Of a DNA stretch of 64,000 nucleotides, positions 40,019-47,777 are shown one piece after another. This DNA comes from Planobispora rosea (GTDB lineage Bacteria > Actinomycetota > Actinomycetes > Streptosporangiales > Streptosporangiaceae): NCBI RefSeq assembly GCF_014648175.1, contig NZ_BMQP01000020.1, positions 62,001-126,000 of the forward strand, read 5' to 3'. Every line of letters begins with the position of its first letter. Within the stretch, counting starts at the first letter, position 1. Both the position numbers and the translations under genes were made by a program. The notes under the pieces are model-generated. The model was given only the letters and a program-made list of their open reading frames with translations. It was not told where the DNA came from and did no database searches.

Positions 40019-41530
40019 CTACAGGGACCCCCGTGCGATCGTTGACTGCGAAGTTTTTCCATATTTGAGCATTTTGCGAAGATCGTTGAAGATCAGAGCG
40101 GCGAGGAGAAGCTCGCTCAGCAGAAGGGCGTACCCTACCGCGTTCACCCCCAGATGGGGGAAGAGCAGCAATGTGCTGGCCAGCACGAGAACCGCCAGGC
40201 CCACCTGGACGAGTGCCAGCCTACGCGCCTGCCCACGGGCCCGCAGGCCGCTCAGATAGATCTCGATGAGCACCCGGGGCAGCACCGCCAGAGCCATCAG
40301 CTGGAGCAGAAGCGTACCCCGCTCGGCGAAGTCCGAGCCGAAGACGCGCAGGATGAACGGGCCGGCGAGGATCGTCATGACCACGATCGGAACGATGATC
40401 ATGAATGCTCTGCGGAGGGCACGGCGGGAGTTCGCCGCGATCGCGTCCCGGTCGAAGGAGCCCTCGACGGTGAGGGAGGTCGCCATGTTCATCGCCAGCA
40501 GCTCGATCAGGCAGCCCAGGGTGTGGGCCATCGAGAAGTACCCGAACGTCACCTCGTCCACCTGGGCGGCGATCAGCACCGGGATCAGATAGACGATCGC
40601 CAGGATCGACAGCGTGCCCGGATAGTCCCCGGCCAGGAAGCGGCCGATCTCGGGGAGCCGGGGCGGCGGCGCGCCGGAGTCGGTCTTCCGGACGTGCCGG
40701 GGGATGACCTTCCCGAAGAGGAAGATGTTGATCGGGATCAGCGCCATGGCCGCGGGGATGATCCAGGAGACGAAGATGCCGTCGTCGGGCAGCGTGTACG
40801 CCAGCCCGATCAGCATCGCCATCTTGACCAGGCCGTAGCCGATGCTGTTCACCGGGACCCAGGTGGCCTTGCGCAGCCCGGCCAGAGTCACGTCCTGGAG
40901 GGTGAACACCGACCAGACCAGCACCGACGCCAGGAAGAACAGACCCGGGCCGAAACCTCCCAGGGAGGCGTAGGTCGGTCCCCACCACGGCAGCGTGACC
41001 AGGAACCCCACCGCCGCCGTCACGCCGGTCGCCCCGGCGATCGCGTAGGCCCGGACGATGAGCTCGGGGGTACGGCGTCCCGCCAGGGGGATGAACTTGG
41101 CCAGGGCTCCGACGAAGCCGAGCGCGGTCAGCGAGGCGAACAGCCGCATCGCGGTGATCAGGGCCTGGCCCCGGCCGAAGTCGGCCGGGTCGTACAGCTG
41201 CGCGGCGAGCCACCAGTAGCCCATGCCGAGCACGGCGGTGATGGCGGTGTTGGCCATGAGCGCGTAACCGTTGCGGAACAGCGGGTTGCGCAGGTCCAGC
41301 AGGAGCTTGCGCCACAGTCCCCGGACCCGGCCCACCGGCGCCGGGGCGGCGTCCGGCCCCGGCTCCGGCCGTGTGCCCGGCTCCGGCCGTGTGCCCGGCT
41401 CCGGCCGCACGCCCGAGCCCGTGCCCGAACCCGTGCCCGGACCCGTGTCTGAGTCCGAACCCGCGGCCGGACCCGGGACGGCGCCCGTGAAGGCGGTGTC
41501 CCCGATCGTCCGCTCGTCGAGTTCGCTCAT
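40019..41530 (-). CDS. Wzx/MATE-like oligosaccharide flippase
   Basis: 503 residues. An N-terminal cytoplasmic tail of about 65 residues contains Pro/Glu/Gly repeats. Some fourteen hydrophobic helices follow, with the polysaccharide-transport signature near GNGYALMANTAITAVLGMGYWWL (helix 1) and ADFGRGQALITAMRLFASL, as in MOP-superfamily lipid-linked oligosaccharide exporters. It would move undecaprenyl-linked repeat units to the outer face. The ATG at 41530 is preceded by GGAGG. The frame is open to 42070 but that part is antisense to the deacetylase gene. The deacetylase gene lies 35 bp upstream. Confidence 0.85.
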   Translation of the reverse strand: MSELDERTIGDTAFTGAVPGPAAGSDSDTGPGTGSGTGSGVRPEPGTRPEPGTRPEPGPDAAPAPVGRVRGLWRKLLLDLRNPLFRNGYALMANTAITAVLGMGYWWLAAQLYDPADFGRGQALITAMRLFASLTALGFVGALAKFIPLAGRRTPELIVRAYAIAGATGVTAAVGFLVTLPWWGPTYASLGGFGPGLFFLASVLVWSVFTLQDVTLAGLRKATWVPVNSIGYGLVKMAMLIGLAYTLPDDGIFVSWIIPAAMALIPINIFLFGKVIPRHVRKTDSGAPPPRLPEIGRFLAGDYPGTLSILAIVYLIPVLIAAQVDEVTFGYFSMAHTLGCLIELLAMNMATSLTVEGSFDRDAIAANSRRALRRAFMIIVPIVVMTILAGPFILRVFGSDFAERGTLLLQLMALAVLPRVLIEIYLSGLRARGQARRLALVQVGLAVLVLASTLLLFPHLGVNAVGYALLLSELLLAALIFNDLRKMLKYGKTSQSTIARGSL

Positions 41531-41565
41531 GTCCCTGCCTCCCCCTACGTCCGCGGACGTGTCAC

Positions 41566-42369
41566 TCACGTGAGTCCACGGACCTTGCGCAGGCCGTACC
41601 TGGTACGCCTGACGACGGCGTATCCCCCGGTCAGCAGGCGCTCTTTCATGTAGATCAGCGGAATCCGGCTGCCCTCGACCGCCCGCCGGAACTTCGTCAT
41701 CGACGTGCCGTTGGTGACGGTCAGCCGCGGCATCGCCAGCACGTCGTGCCGGTCGGCGGCGACGGCGTTGTTCACCGCGCAGGCGGCCCAGTAGCCCGCC
41801 CGCCGGACCTCGCGCCGGACCCGCGCGCTGGAGTAGCCGTACGGGTAGGCCATGGTCGCGACCGGGACGCCGAGCTTGTCCTCCAGCAGTCCCTTGTTGC
41901 GGCGCAGCTCCTGGCGGAGCTGGTCGTCGGGGAGCTGGTCGAGCTGCGGGTGGCTGTGGCTGTGCCCGCCGATCTCGATTCCGCAGGAGACGGCCTCGCG
42001 GGCCTGGTTCCACGACAACGTCCTGTCGAGCGGCCGGCCCGCCGCGTCCTTGCCCGCGTCGCTGACCCACCCGCTGGTCAGGAAGACCGTGGCGGGGAAG
42101 TCGTGCCGTTCGAGCACGGGCAGGGCCTGGGAGTGGAAGTCCTCGTAACCGTCGTCGAAGGTCACCACGACCGGGCGCTCCGGGACGGAGCGCCCGTTGT
42201 TGCGGTGCAACGAGGCGACGAGGTCGGCCACCGTCAGCGGCGTGAAGCCGTTCTCCTTCAGGTAGGAGAGCTGGTCGGCGAAGGCCGAGGGCCGTACCGC
42301 CAGCGGCTCCGTCTCGGCGGTGGGCCGGTCGGAGATCGAGTGGTACATCAGGATGGGCACGCGGATCAT
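41566..42369 (-). CDS. Polysaccharide deacetylase (CE4/NodB family)
   Basis: 267 residues. NodB motif 1 is VTFDDGYED with the catalytic and metal-ligand Asp pair, and motif 2 is GHSHSHPQLDQL with the two His ligands. MAYPYGYSS is motif 3 with the typical Tyr-Pro-Tyr/Phe-Gly. It removes N-acetyl groups from sugar residues, probably in the polysaccharide made here or on its lipid carrier. No signal peptide is visible, so it may act on the cytoplasmic face. The ATG at 42369 overlaps the stop codon of the upstream glycosyltransferase as ATGA. Confidence 0.85.
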   Translation of the reverse strand: MIRVPILMYHSISDRPTAETEPLAVRPSAFADQLSYLKENGFTPLTVADLVASLHRNNGRSVPERPVVVTFDDGYEDFHSQALPVLERHDFPATVFLTSGWVSDAGKDAAGRPLDRTLSWNQAREAVSCGIEIGGHSHSHPQLDQLPDDQLRQELRRNKGLLEDKLGVPVATMAYPYGYSSARVRREVRRAGYWAACAVNNAVAADRHDVLAMPRLTVTNGTSMTKFRRAVEGSRIPLIYMKERLLTGGYAVVRRTRYGLRKVRGLT

Positions 42370-43307
42370 GATCGTCTCAGTTTCAGGCGGAGGGACCCGA
42401 CAACATAACCCCAGGTGGTCCAGGCGAGGCCGACCACGATCGCGGCGGCCCGGCCGAGGCCGGACGGGTCGCCGCGCAGCGCCTCCCCGATCCCCCGCAG
42501 CGCGCCGAGGGGGAGCGCCTTCAGGGCGTGCGCCCGCTCGCTCGCCAGCCCGTCGCCGGTGCCGACGCTCTGGGTGACCAGCGCCTTGGACAGACCCTCG
42601 GCGTAGCACCTGGAGCGGAAGTAGGAGAACCGGGAGCGCGCGGCCGAGACCTTGTGGCCGATCACCGCCTCCGGCTCGAACAACATCACCGAACCCGGCC
42701 TGCGCTGGGAGATCCGGATGCAGAACTCGGTCTCCTCGCAGCCCAGGGGGCGCGGCTTGCGCCCCTGGACACTTCGGCCGATGCCGGTGTGGAACCCGCC
42801 GACCTCGCCCACGATCTCCCTGCGGAAGGCGGCGTTGCCGCCCATGACGTTGCGGATCGGCGCCCGGGCCGTGGGCATGCCCCGGTAGGTGCAGCCCACG
42901 GTCCAGTCGAACTCCTGCGGGAACCAGCGCGGGCGGCGGCCCGTCTCCCACAGCGGCAGGGTCAGCCCGCCCACCCCCACGACGGACGGGTCCTGGAAGC
43001 CCTCCTCCAAAGCCTCCAGCCAGCCGGGTTCGGCCACCGCGTCGTCGTCCAGATAGGCCACGATGTCGCCCGAGGCGGTCGCCGCACCGGTGTTCTTCCC
43101 ACCGGACAGCCCCTTCTCGTGGGTGTTCTCCACCACGATCGCGCCGGGGTACTCCCGCTTGAGCATGAGGTGCAGATCCGGGTTGTAGTCGACCACCAGA
43201 ATGATCTCGTGCGGTCTCCGGGTCTGCCTCTCCACCGACGCGACGGCCGCCCGGATGTCCTCCCAGCGCTCCTCGGTGTAGACGCAGATGACGACACTGA
43301 TCTTCAT
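42366..43307 (-). CDS. Family 2 glycosyltransferase
   Basis: 313 residues, GT-A fold. The N-terminal ISVVICVYTEERWEDIRAAV is typical, DYNPD and KGLSGGKNTGAATASGDIVAYLDDDAV contain the donor-binding DXD-like cluster, and GCEETEFCIRI the ED(E) acceptor motif. A short hydrophobic stretch near the C-terminus (AAAIVVGLAWTTWGYVVGSL) may anchor it to the membrane. It adds a sugar to the lipid-linked intermediate. The ATG is 2 bp after the previous stop; the 3' end overlaps the deacetylase start, so translation is coupled. Confidence 0.85.
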   Translation of the reverse strand: MKISVVICVYTEERWEDIRAAVASVERQTRRPHEIILVVDYNPDLHLMLKREYPGAIVVENTHEKGLSGGKNTGAATASGDIVAYLDDDAVAEPGWLEALEEGFQDPSVVGVGGLTLPLWETGRRPRWFPQEFDWTVGCTYRGMPTARAPIRNVMGGNAAFRREIVGEVGGFHTGIGRSVQGRKPRPLGCEETEFCIRISQRRPGSVMLFEPEAVIGHKVSAARSRFSYFRSRCYAEGLSKALVTQSVGTGDGLASERAHALKALPLGALRGIGEALRGDPSGLGRAAAIVVGLAWTTWGYVVGSLRLKLRRS

Positions 43308-43309
43308 GG

Positions 43310-44137
43310 CTAGGCGGCGCCCTGGTCGGCCGCCGGGGTGGCGGCCTGCGGCTCGGGGAGCACGGTGGCGGGCTTGGTGCGCCACTCCTTGATGATCGTC
43401 CTGAGCACCCGGAGGCCGTCGCGGACCGCGTGGAGATTGCTCTCCCCGTGGATCCGGCAGCGCTCGTGGCTGGGCACCTCCTGGATCTTCAACCCCGCCT
43501 TGGCGGCCCTGATGTTCATCAGCGTCTCGACCTCGAAGCCCGCGCAGTCGATGTTCAACGCGTCGAGGTGGCGGGCCCAGAAGGCGTTGTACCCGTAGCA
43601 CAGGTCGCTGTACTGGGTGCCGTAGACCCAGTTCACCAGGCGGGTCAGCACCTTGTTGCCGAACGTCCGGGTGAACGTGAGGTCGTCGCTGCCGCCCCCG
43701 CTCGCGTAGCGCGACCCCTTGACGAAGTCGGCACCCGTGACCAGCGCGCCGACGAACTGGATGATCTCCCGGCCGTCGGTGGAACCGTCGGCGTCGATCA
43801 TCACGATGATGTCGCCGGTGCAGGCCGCGAAGCCTGCGGCGAGGGCGTCGCCCTTGCCCTTGCCCGTCTGGGTGACCACGCGGACGTTGGGGCGCAATCG
43901 TTTGGCCACGGCGACGGTGTCGTCCACCGAGTTGCCGTCCACGAGGATGATCTCATCGATCCACTGCGGCAAGGTGGCGAAGACGTGCGGCAGGTTCTCC
44001 GCCTCGTTCATGGCGGGAACCACCACGCTGACCGTGGGCGATATGGCCACATGAGGGGTGAGCGGGGTGAAGCGCTCGATCGGTGGCATCGACATCAGCG
44101 GAGGCTTGGCCGTGGGGTTGGTGCTGTCGGGACTCAT
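43310..44137 (-). CDS. Family 2 glycosyltransferase (dolichyl-phosphate-sugar synthase-like)
   Basis: 275 residues. VSVVVPAMNEAENLPHVFATLP and EIILVDGNSVDDTVAVAK lead to the DXD-containing GDIIVMIDADGSTDG; YSDLCYGYNAFWARHLDAL and FEVETLMNIRAAKAGLKIQEVP follow. This layout is that of DPM1/UDP-sugar:polyprenyl-phosphate transferases without C-terminal membrane helices. It may prime or extend the repeat unit or form polyprenyl-phosphate-linked sugar. The ATG lies in a region with GGAAGG 12 nt upstream. A roughly 200-bp gap with a short direct repeat separates it from the GNAT gene. Confidence 0.85.
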   Translation of the reverse strand: MSPDSTNPTAKPPLMSMPPIERFTPLTPHVAISPTVSVVVPAMNEAENLPHVFATLPQWIDEIILVDGNSVDDTVAVAKRLRPNVRVVTQTGKGKGDALAAGFAACTGDIIVMIDADGSTDGREIIQFVGALVTGADFVKGSRYASGGGSDDLTFTRTFGNKVLTRLVNWVYGTQYSDLCYGYNAFWARHLDALNIDCAGFEVETLMNIRAAKAGLKIQEVPSHERCRIHGESNLHAVRDGLRVLRTIIKEWRTKPATVLPEPQAATPAADQGAA

Positions 44138-44270
44138 GGTTACGAATGTCCTTCCGGGCGGTCGGTCGTCAGGAGTGACTGCCAGACGGAGCCGGAGCCA
44201 GACACGATCGCGGAGATCGGGGAGGTTGCTGAATGCGGTGAGGGATGCATGGAAGGGTCCTGGCGGCGGC

Positions 44271-44307
44271 TGGGTGCTGTGAGGTGGGTGCTGGGTGCTG
44301 TGAGGTG
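44271..44307. repeat. Short 21-bp-period direct repeat
   Basis: TGGGTGCTGTGAGGTG occurs at 44271-44286 and again at 44292-44307. It lies in the 200-bp gap 44138-44338 inside the polysaccharide operon, where I see no gene. Confidence 0.6.
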
Positions 44308-44338
44308 AGCGAGGTGCGGGACGACGGGGGGCGGCCGG

Positions 44339-45466
44339 TCAGCCGGCCCCCCATGGTTCCTTGACGACGGTGCTTGACGATTGGCTCTGGACGGAAGTGC
44401 GCATCCGGCCGAAACCTTTCAGCACACGGTCGGCTAGTCGGTACAGTTCAGGGCGGTCGGTCACGATGGTGCGTGCTTTGTTGACAGGTGTCCGACCCAT
44501 CCAGTGAACGGCGGCGGTGGGCGACGGGCGAGAAACGCGCCCCTCGGCGACGAAAAGATCGCCGCTCTTTAGCCAGCTCTTGTACTCGCGTCCGCCCTTG
44601 CCCATGTCGACCTGGCGCAGGCCCGCGCCGGCGGCGTATTCGGCCATGAGCAGGTGGTGCACGATGCCGGGGGAGTAGCGGGCGAACTCGACGTCGTAGG
44701 CGGGGAACCAGCCGACCAGGGTGTCGGCCGTGCGCAGGCCGAAGTGCCCGGCGACGGGCTTGTCCCCGGCGTAGACCATGGTCAGGACACCGGCGAAGCC
44801 GGACGACCGCTGGGCGTGCATCTCGTCGAGCAGCTGGACGATCCACGGCTGGGCGAAGCGGTCCACCCGGCCGGTACGGCGGTACTGGTCGGATTTCCAC
44901 TGCATGAGCTGGCGCAGCGCCCCGGGGTCGGCGGAGTCCCACTCGAAGCGGAGTCCGCCCTGCTCCCGGTCGAGCTTGCGCTCCTTGTAGCGGACGGTCT
45001 TGTAGTTCTTGGGGGAGTTGGCGCGGACCTGCTCGGCGTAGGCGGCGAACCCGGCGCTGAGGTCCATCACGGGGGCGGGACGTACATCGGTCTGGTAGGG
45101 CGCGAACGTCGGCTGGCCCGCGACCATGTGATCGAAGTCGAAGACCGTCAGCCTGCAGGCGCGCAGCAGGGTCCGGATGTTCACCTTCAGGCCGGGGACG
45201 GAGATCAGCCCGTGGCAGGTGGTGAGGAACCCGCCCAGGGGCTTGCCGATCCCGAAGTTGTGCCGCTCATAGGGGAAGAACGCCACGATCTTCCCGCCGT
45301 CCTCGATGACGGCGACGCGGACGTAGCCGCGCAGCCGCCCCATGGCCAGCGCGAACTCCACTGACAGGAAGGGGTTGTCGAGGGCCGGATCCGCCCCCTG
45401 AAGCTCCCGCCAGCGGGCGATCTCGACTTCCCCGAGGTCCCCCGGGCGAACGACGCTGATGTTCAC
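44339..45466 (-). CDS. FemAB/CelD-like GNAT acyltransferase (copy 2)
   Basis: 375 residues, same architecture as the protein at 33581-34663: VAVIEDGGKIVAFFPYERHNFGIGKPLGG near the N-terminus, then KSDQYRRTGRVDRFAQPWIV, then KPVAGHFGLRTADTLVGWFPAYDVEFARYSPG, and RQVDMGKGGREYKSWLKSGD. The shared blocks show duplication within the locus. It is probably an acyl- or aminoacyltransferase acting on the polysaccharide precursor. The start is GTG at 45466, whose GTGA overlaps the stop codon of the small membrane-protein gene; the frame extends to 45583 but that is the antisense region. Confidence 0.8.
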   Translation of the reverse strand: MNISVVRPGDLGEVEIARWRELQGADPALDNPFLSVEFALAMGRLRGYVRVAVIEDGGKIVAFFPYERHNFGIGKPLGGFLTTCHGLISVPGLKVNIRTLLRACRLTVFDFDHMVAGQPTFAPYQTDVRPAPVMDLSAGFAAYAEQVRANSPKNYKTVRYKERKLDREQGGLRFEWDSADPGALRQLMQWKSDQYRRTGRVDRFAQPWIVQLLDEMHAQRSSGFAGVLTMVYAGDKPVAGHFGLRTADTLVGWFPAYDVEFARYSPGIVHHLLMAEYAAGAGLRQVDMGKGGREYKSWLKSGDLFVAEGRVSRPSPTAAVHWMGRTPVNKARTIVTDRPELYRLADRVLKGFGRMRTSVQSQSSSTVVKEPWGAG

Positions 45467-45834
45467 CTTGACCCAGTCCCTTGTTCGGCCTGCATGGTTC
45501 CGCTCCCCCGGTACAGAACGCGTAGTACGTAGACGAAGCCACTGAGGACTGCAACTGTTGCCACGCCGGCGCGCGGAGACCATGCGTCAAAGGAAAGCAT
45601 CGCAGTAGCAAGTAGGACATTTACCACGAGGCTTGCCATCACTCCTACCGATAGTCCTGCCAGAGGATCACGATCACGCAACAGTCCCATGACGGCGGCC
45701 CCGGGAGCCACCAGAAGGAACAGGGGAGTCAAAACCAGGCGTAACGGGGTATCGCTCTCTATAAGGGCAAGTACCGCGCCCGTGGCGCATGCGAGAGCGA
45801 GTGTCCATGCGAACACCCGCCTGTTGATCGACAT
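45463..45834 (-). CDS. Small four-helix membrane protein
   Basis: About 123 residues with four hydrophobic segments: VFAWTLALACATGAVLAL, LVLTPLFLLVAPGAAVMGLL, VGVMASLVVNVLLATAML and AGVATVAVLSGFVYVLRVLY. It resembles DUF1616-type or other small membrane proteins of polysaccharide loci, but I do not recognise a specific family. The ATG at 45834 has GGAG seven bases upstream. It is the first gene of the main polysaccharide operon. It probably helps organise the membrane assembly complex (inference from context only). Confidence 0.65.
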   Translation of the reverse strand: MSINRRVFAWTLALACATGAVLALIESDTPLRLVLTPLFLLVAPGAAVMGLLRDRDPLAGLSVGVMASLVVNVLLATAMLSFDAWSPRAGVATVAVLSGFVYVLRVLYRGSGTMQAEQGTGSR

Positions 45835-45929
45835 CTCCTGGCTCCTGAACGACAAAGGGGTGGCTGATCGTCGCTTCATGTGACCAACCGCCCCGCATGG
45901 ACGTCAACGCCGACGTTTGGCATCTGTCC

Positions 45930-45947
45930 ATGGTTTACCTGATAGCA
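45930..45947 (-). promoter_or_regulatory. Shared 18-bp motif (copy 2)
   Basis: ATGGTTTACCTGATAGCA (forward strand) matches 16 of 18 bases of the element at 34775-34792. It lies 96-113 bp upstream of the first gene of the main polysaccharide operon and just after the stop of the sigma factor gene. Confidence 0.55.
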
Positions 45948-45986
45948 AAGAGATGTCGGTACATCTTCCAAGATGCGGTCAAGAGG

Positions 45987-47606
45987 TCAAGGCGTCACCG
46001 TATCGGATTCGGTGTCGGCGGAGGGGCTCTCCGTGGGGGTCGGCGGAGGGTCCGTCGGCGGCTCGGATTCCGGCGGTTCCGGGGCTTCCCAGGCGAATGA
46101 GCAGGTGGATCCACCTGCGGGGGAACGGAACGAGACCGTTCCTGAGCCCGCCTCGGAGGGATCCGCGACAGTGACCCAAATCACTCCGCCGGCCCCGGCC
46201 CTGAGACGTCCCCGCTGGGGGTGGATGAGCAACGCGCCGGAAGCGGTCGCCGACCAGGTGACCGCGGCGTCACGTGCCGTGAGCCGGATCTGGCCCGCGC
46301 CCTGGTCGATGTCCGGGGGGCAGGAGACGGTCAGCCGCCCGGCCGGGAGCCGGGGGGCGGGCGTGCGGGTGCTCCGGGGCCGCTGGGTGGACGGACGGCG
46401 GCCCCCCGCCGTCACCGGTGTGCGGGCCGGATCGGAGACGGAGGCCGGTGTCCCGCTCTCGGTGGGCTCCGGCGGCGGGGTGGGATCCGGTTCCGGGCTC
46501 TCGGCGGGCGAGACGGTATCCGGCGCCGGGGTGCCGGGCTCCGGCTCGAAGGTGACCACCCCCGGTTCCGATCCGGGCGCGGCCTCGGCCCGCCTGGCCG
46601 GCCCCGAGCCGAGGTCCTGCCCGGTGACCAGGATCACTCCCGCGGTGGCGGCCAGCACGCACGCGGCCGCCACCGCCACCGGGGCGCTCCGCTTCCCCTG
46701 CCGTCTGCGCCGTGCGGACGCGCGCGAGGTCGCGGACGGCGCGGTGCGGAGCTCGGGCACGGCGGGGAAGCCGTCGCGGCCGAAGCGGTCGCTCGCCTCG
46801 ACGATGGCGGTACGGGTCCCGTCCAGCTCGGGGTTCACGCAGGTCTCGATGACCCGGCGGCGCAGGGAGAGGGGCGGGAAGACCACCGGCACCAGGTCGA
46901 GCAGCCGCCCGGCTGAGACGTGCCGGTCCCGCTGCTCGGTGCAGACCTCGCACCGGGCGATGTGTCCCGAGAGTCTCCGGCGCAACACCGGCGGGAGCGG
47001 CCCCTCCCAGGAGTCGACCATCGCCGACAGGTCCGGGCAGTGCGCCCGGCCGACCCTGGCGAGCACGACCGCGGCGGCGGTGTTCTCCAGATGGGTGCGG
47101 GCCCGGTCGAGCCGGGCCGTGACCTGCCGGGAGGTCAGCCCGAGCAGCGCGCCGATCTCCCCGGTGCTCAGACCGTGCCGGAGCGCCAGCTCCAGGATCT
47201 CGCGTTCCTGCCCGCCCAGCTCCGCCAGCGCCTCCTGCACCAGCGCGGCCATCTCCCGCTCCCGGGGGTCGTCGTGGCCGTCCGCGACCGGCAGGGGCGT
47301 CGTGCCCTGCCCGCCCGGGGGCCTTCCGGACGCCCTGACGGCGCACTGGAACCGGACGAGCGCGTACAACCAGGCACGGAGATGGCTGGGGTCGCCCAAA
47401 CGGTGCGCGCAACCCTGCGCGGTCACCAGGGCGTCGTGTACGGCCTCCGCCGCGCCGTCCCGGTCGGACAGCAGCGAGCAGGCGTAGTCGTTGAGGCGCT
47501 CGGCGTAGGCGTCGAAGAGGCTCGCGGGCGCCTGGGTGTCGGCACGCCGGAGCGCCTGCGCGAGTCGCTGGTCGTCGGCTCGGCCGACGGTCGGCCATAC
47601 GGGCAC
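45987..47606 (-). CDS. ECF sigma factor fused to zinc-finger and membrane anchor
   Basis: 539 residues. Residues 25-90 form sigma region 2 (LFDAYAERLNDYACSLL, then LRAWLYALVRFQC). Residues 125-178 form region 4 with LSTGEIGALLGLTSRQVTARL. An anti-sigma-like zinc-binding motif HxxxCxxC lies at His215-Cys219-Cys222. One membrane helix (about 309-328) is followed by a long Pro/Thr/Glu-rich stretch and a C-terminal beta-domain with two cysteines outside the cell. Fused sigma/ZAS/membrane proteins of this kind are known in actinobacterial ECF groups and are probably kept inactive at the membrane. GTG at 47606 with GGAGG 8-9 nt upstream is the preferred start. It is transcribed toward the polysaccharide operon. 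Confidence 0.8.
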   Translation of the reverse strand: MPVWPTVGRADDQRLAQALRRADTQAPASLFDAYAERLNDYACSLLSDRDGAAEAVHDALVTAQGCAHRLGDPSHLRAWLYALVRFQCAVRASGRPPGGQGTTPLPVADGHDDPREREMAALVQEALAELGGQEREILELALRHGLSTGEIGALLGLTSRQVTARLDRARTHLENTAAAVVLARVGRAHCPDLSAMVDSWEGPLPPVLRRRLSGHIARCEVCTEQRDRHVSAGRLLDLVPVVFPPLSLRRRVIETCVNPELDGTRTAIVEASDRFGRDGFPAVPELRTAPSATSRASARRRRQGKRSAPVAVAAACVLAATAGVILVTGQDLGSGPARRAEAAPGSEPGVVTFEPEPGTPAPDTVSPAESPEPDPTPPPEPTESGTPASVSDPARTPVTAGGRRPSTQRPRSTRTPAPRLPAGRLTVSCPPDIDQGAGQIRLTARDAAVTWSATASGALLIHPQRGRLRAGAGGVIWVTVADPSEAGSGTVSFRSPAGGSTCSFAWEAPEPPESEPPTDPPPTPTESPSADTESDTVTP

Positions 47607-47732
47607 GGACTTTTCCTCCCGCGGGACGGGTTCGTTCACGGGCCACGCCCGAGACCCCACACGGATAGGACGTCACCTGTTCGCGGGGAGTTGTCCTGGT
47701 ATGCCCACCCGGCATGAGCTGGGAAAACTGAA

Positions 47733-47761
47733 ACGGCTGGTACCCGTGGGGCACCAGCCGT
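47733..47761 (-). terminator. Hairpin after the VWA gene
   Basis: Arms ACGGCTGGT (47733-47741) and ACCAGCCGT (47753-47761) are perfectly complementary and lie 17 bp beyond the VWA stop codon, separating it from the sigma factor gene. Confidence 0.7.
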
Positions 47762-47777
47762 ACAGCGGAACGGAAGA

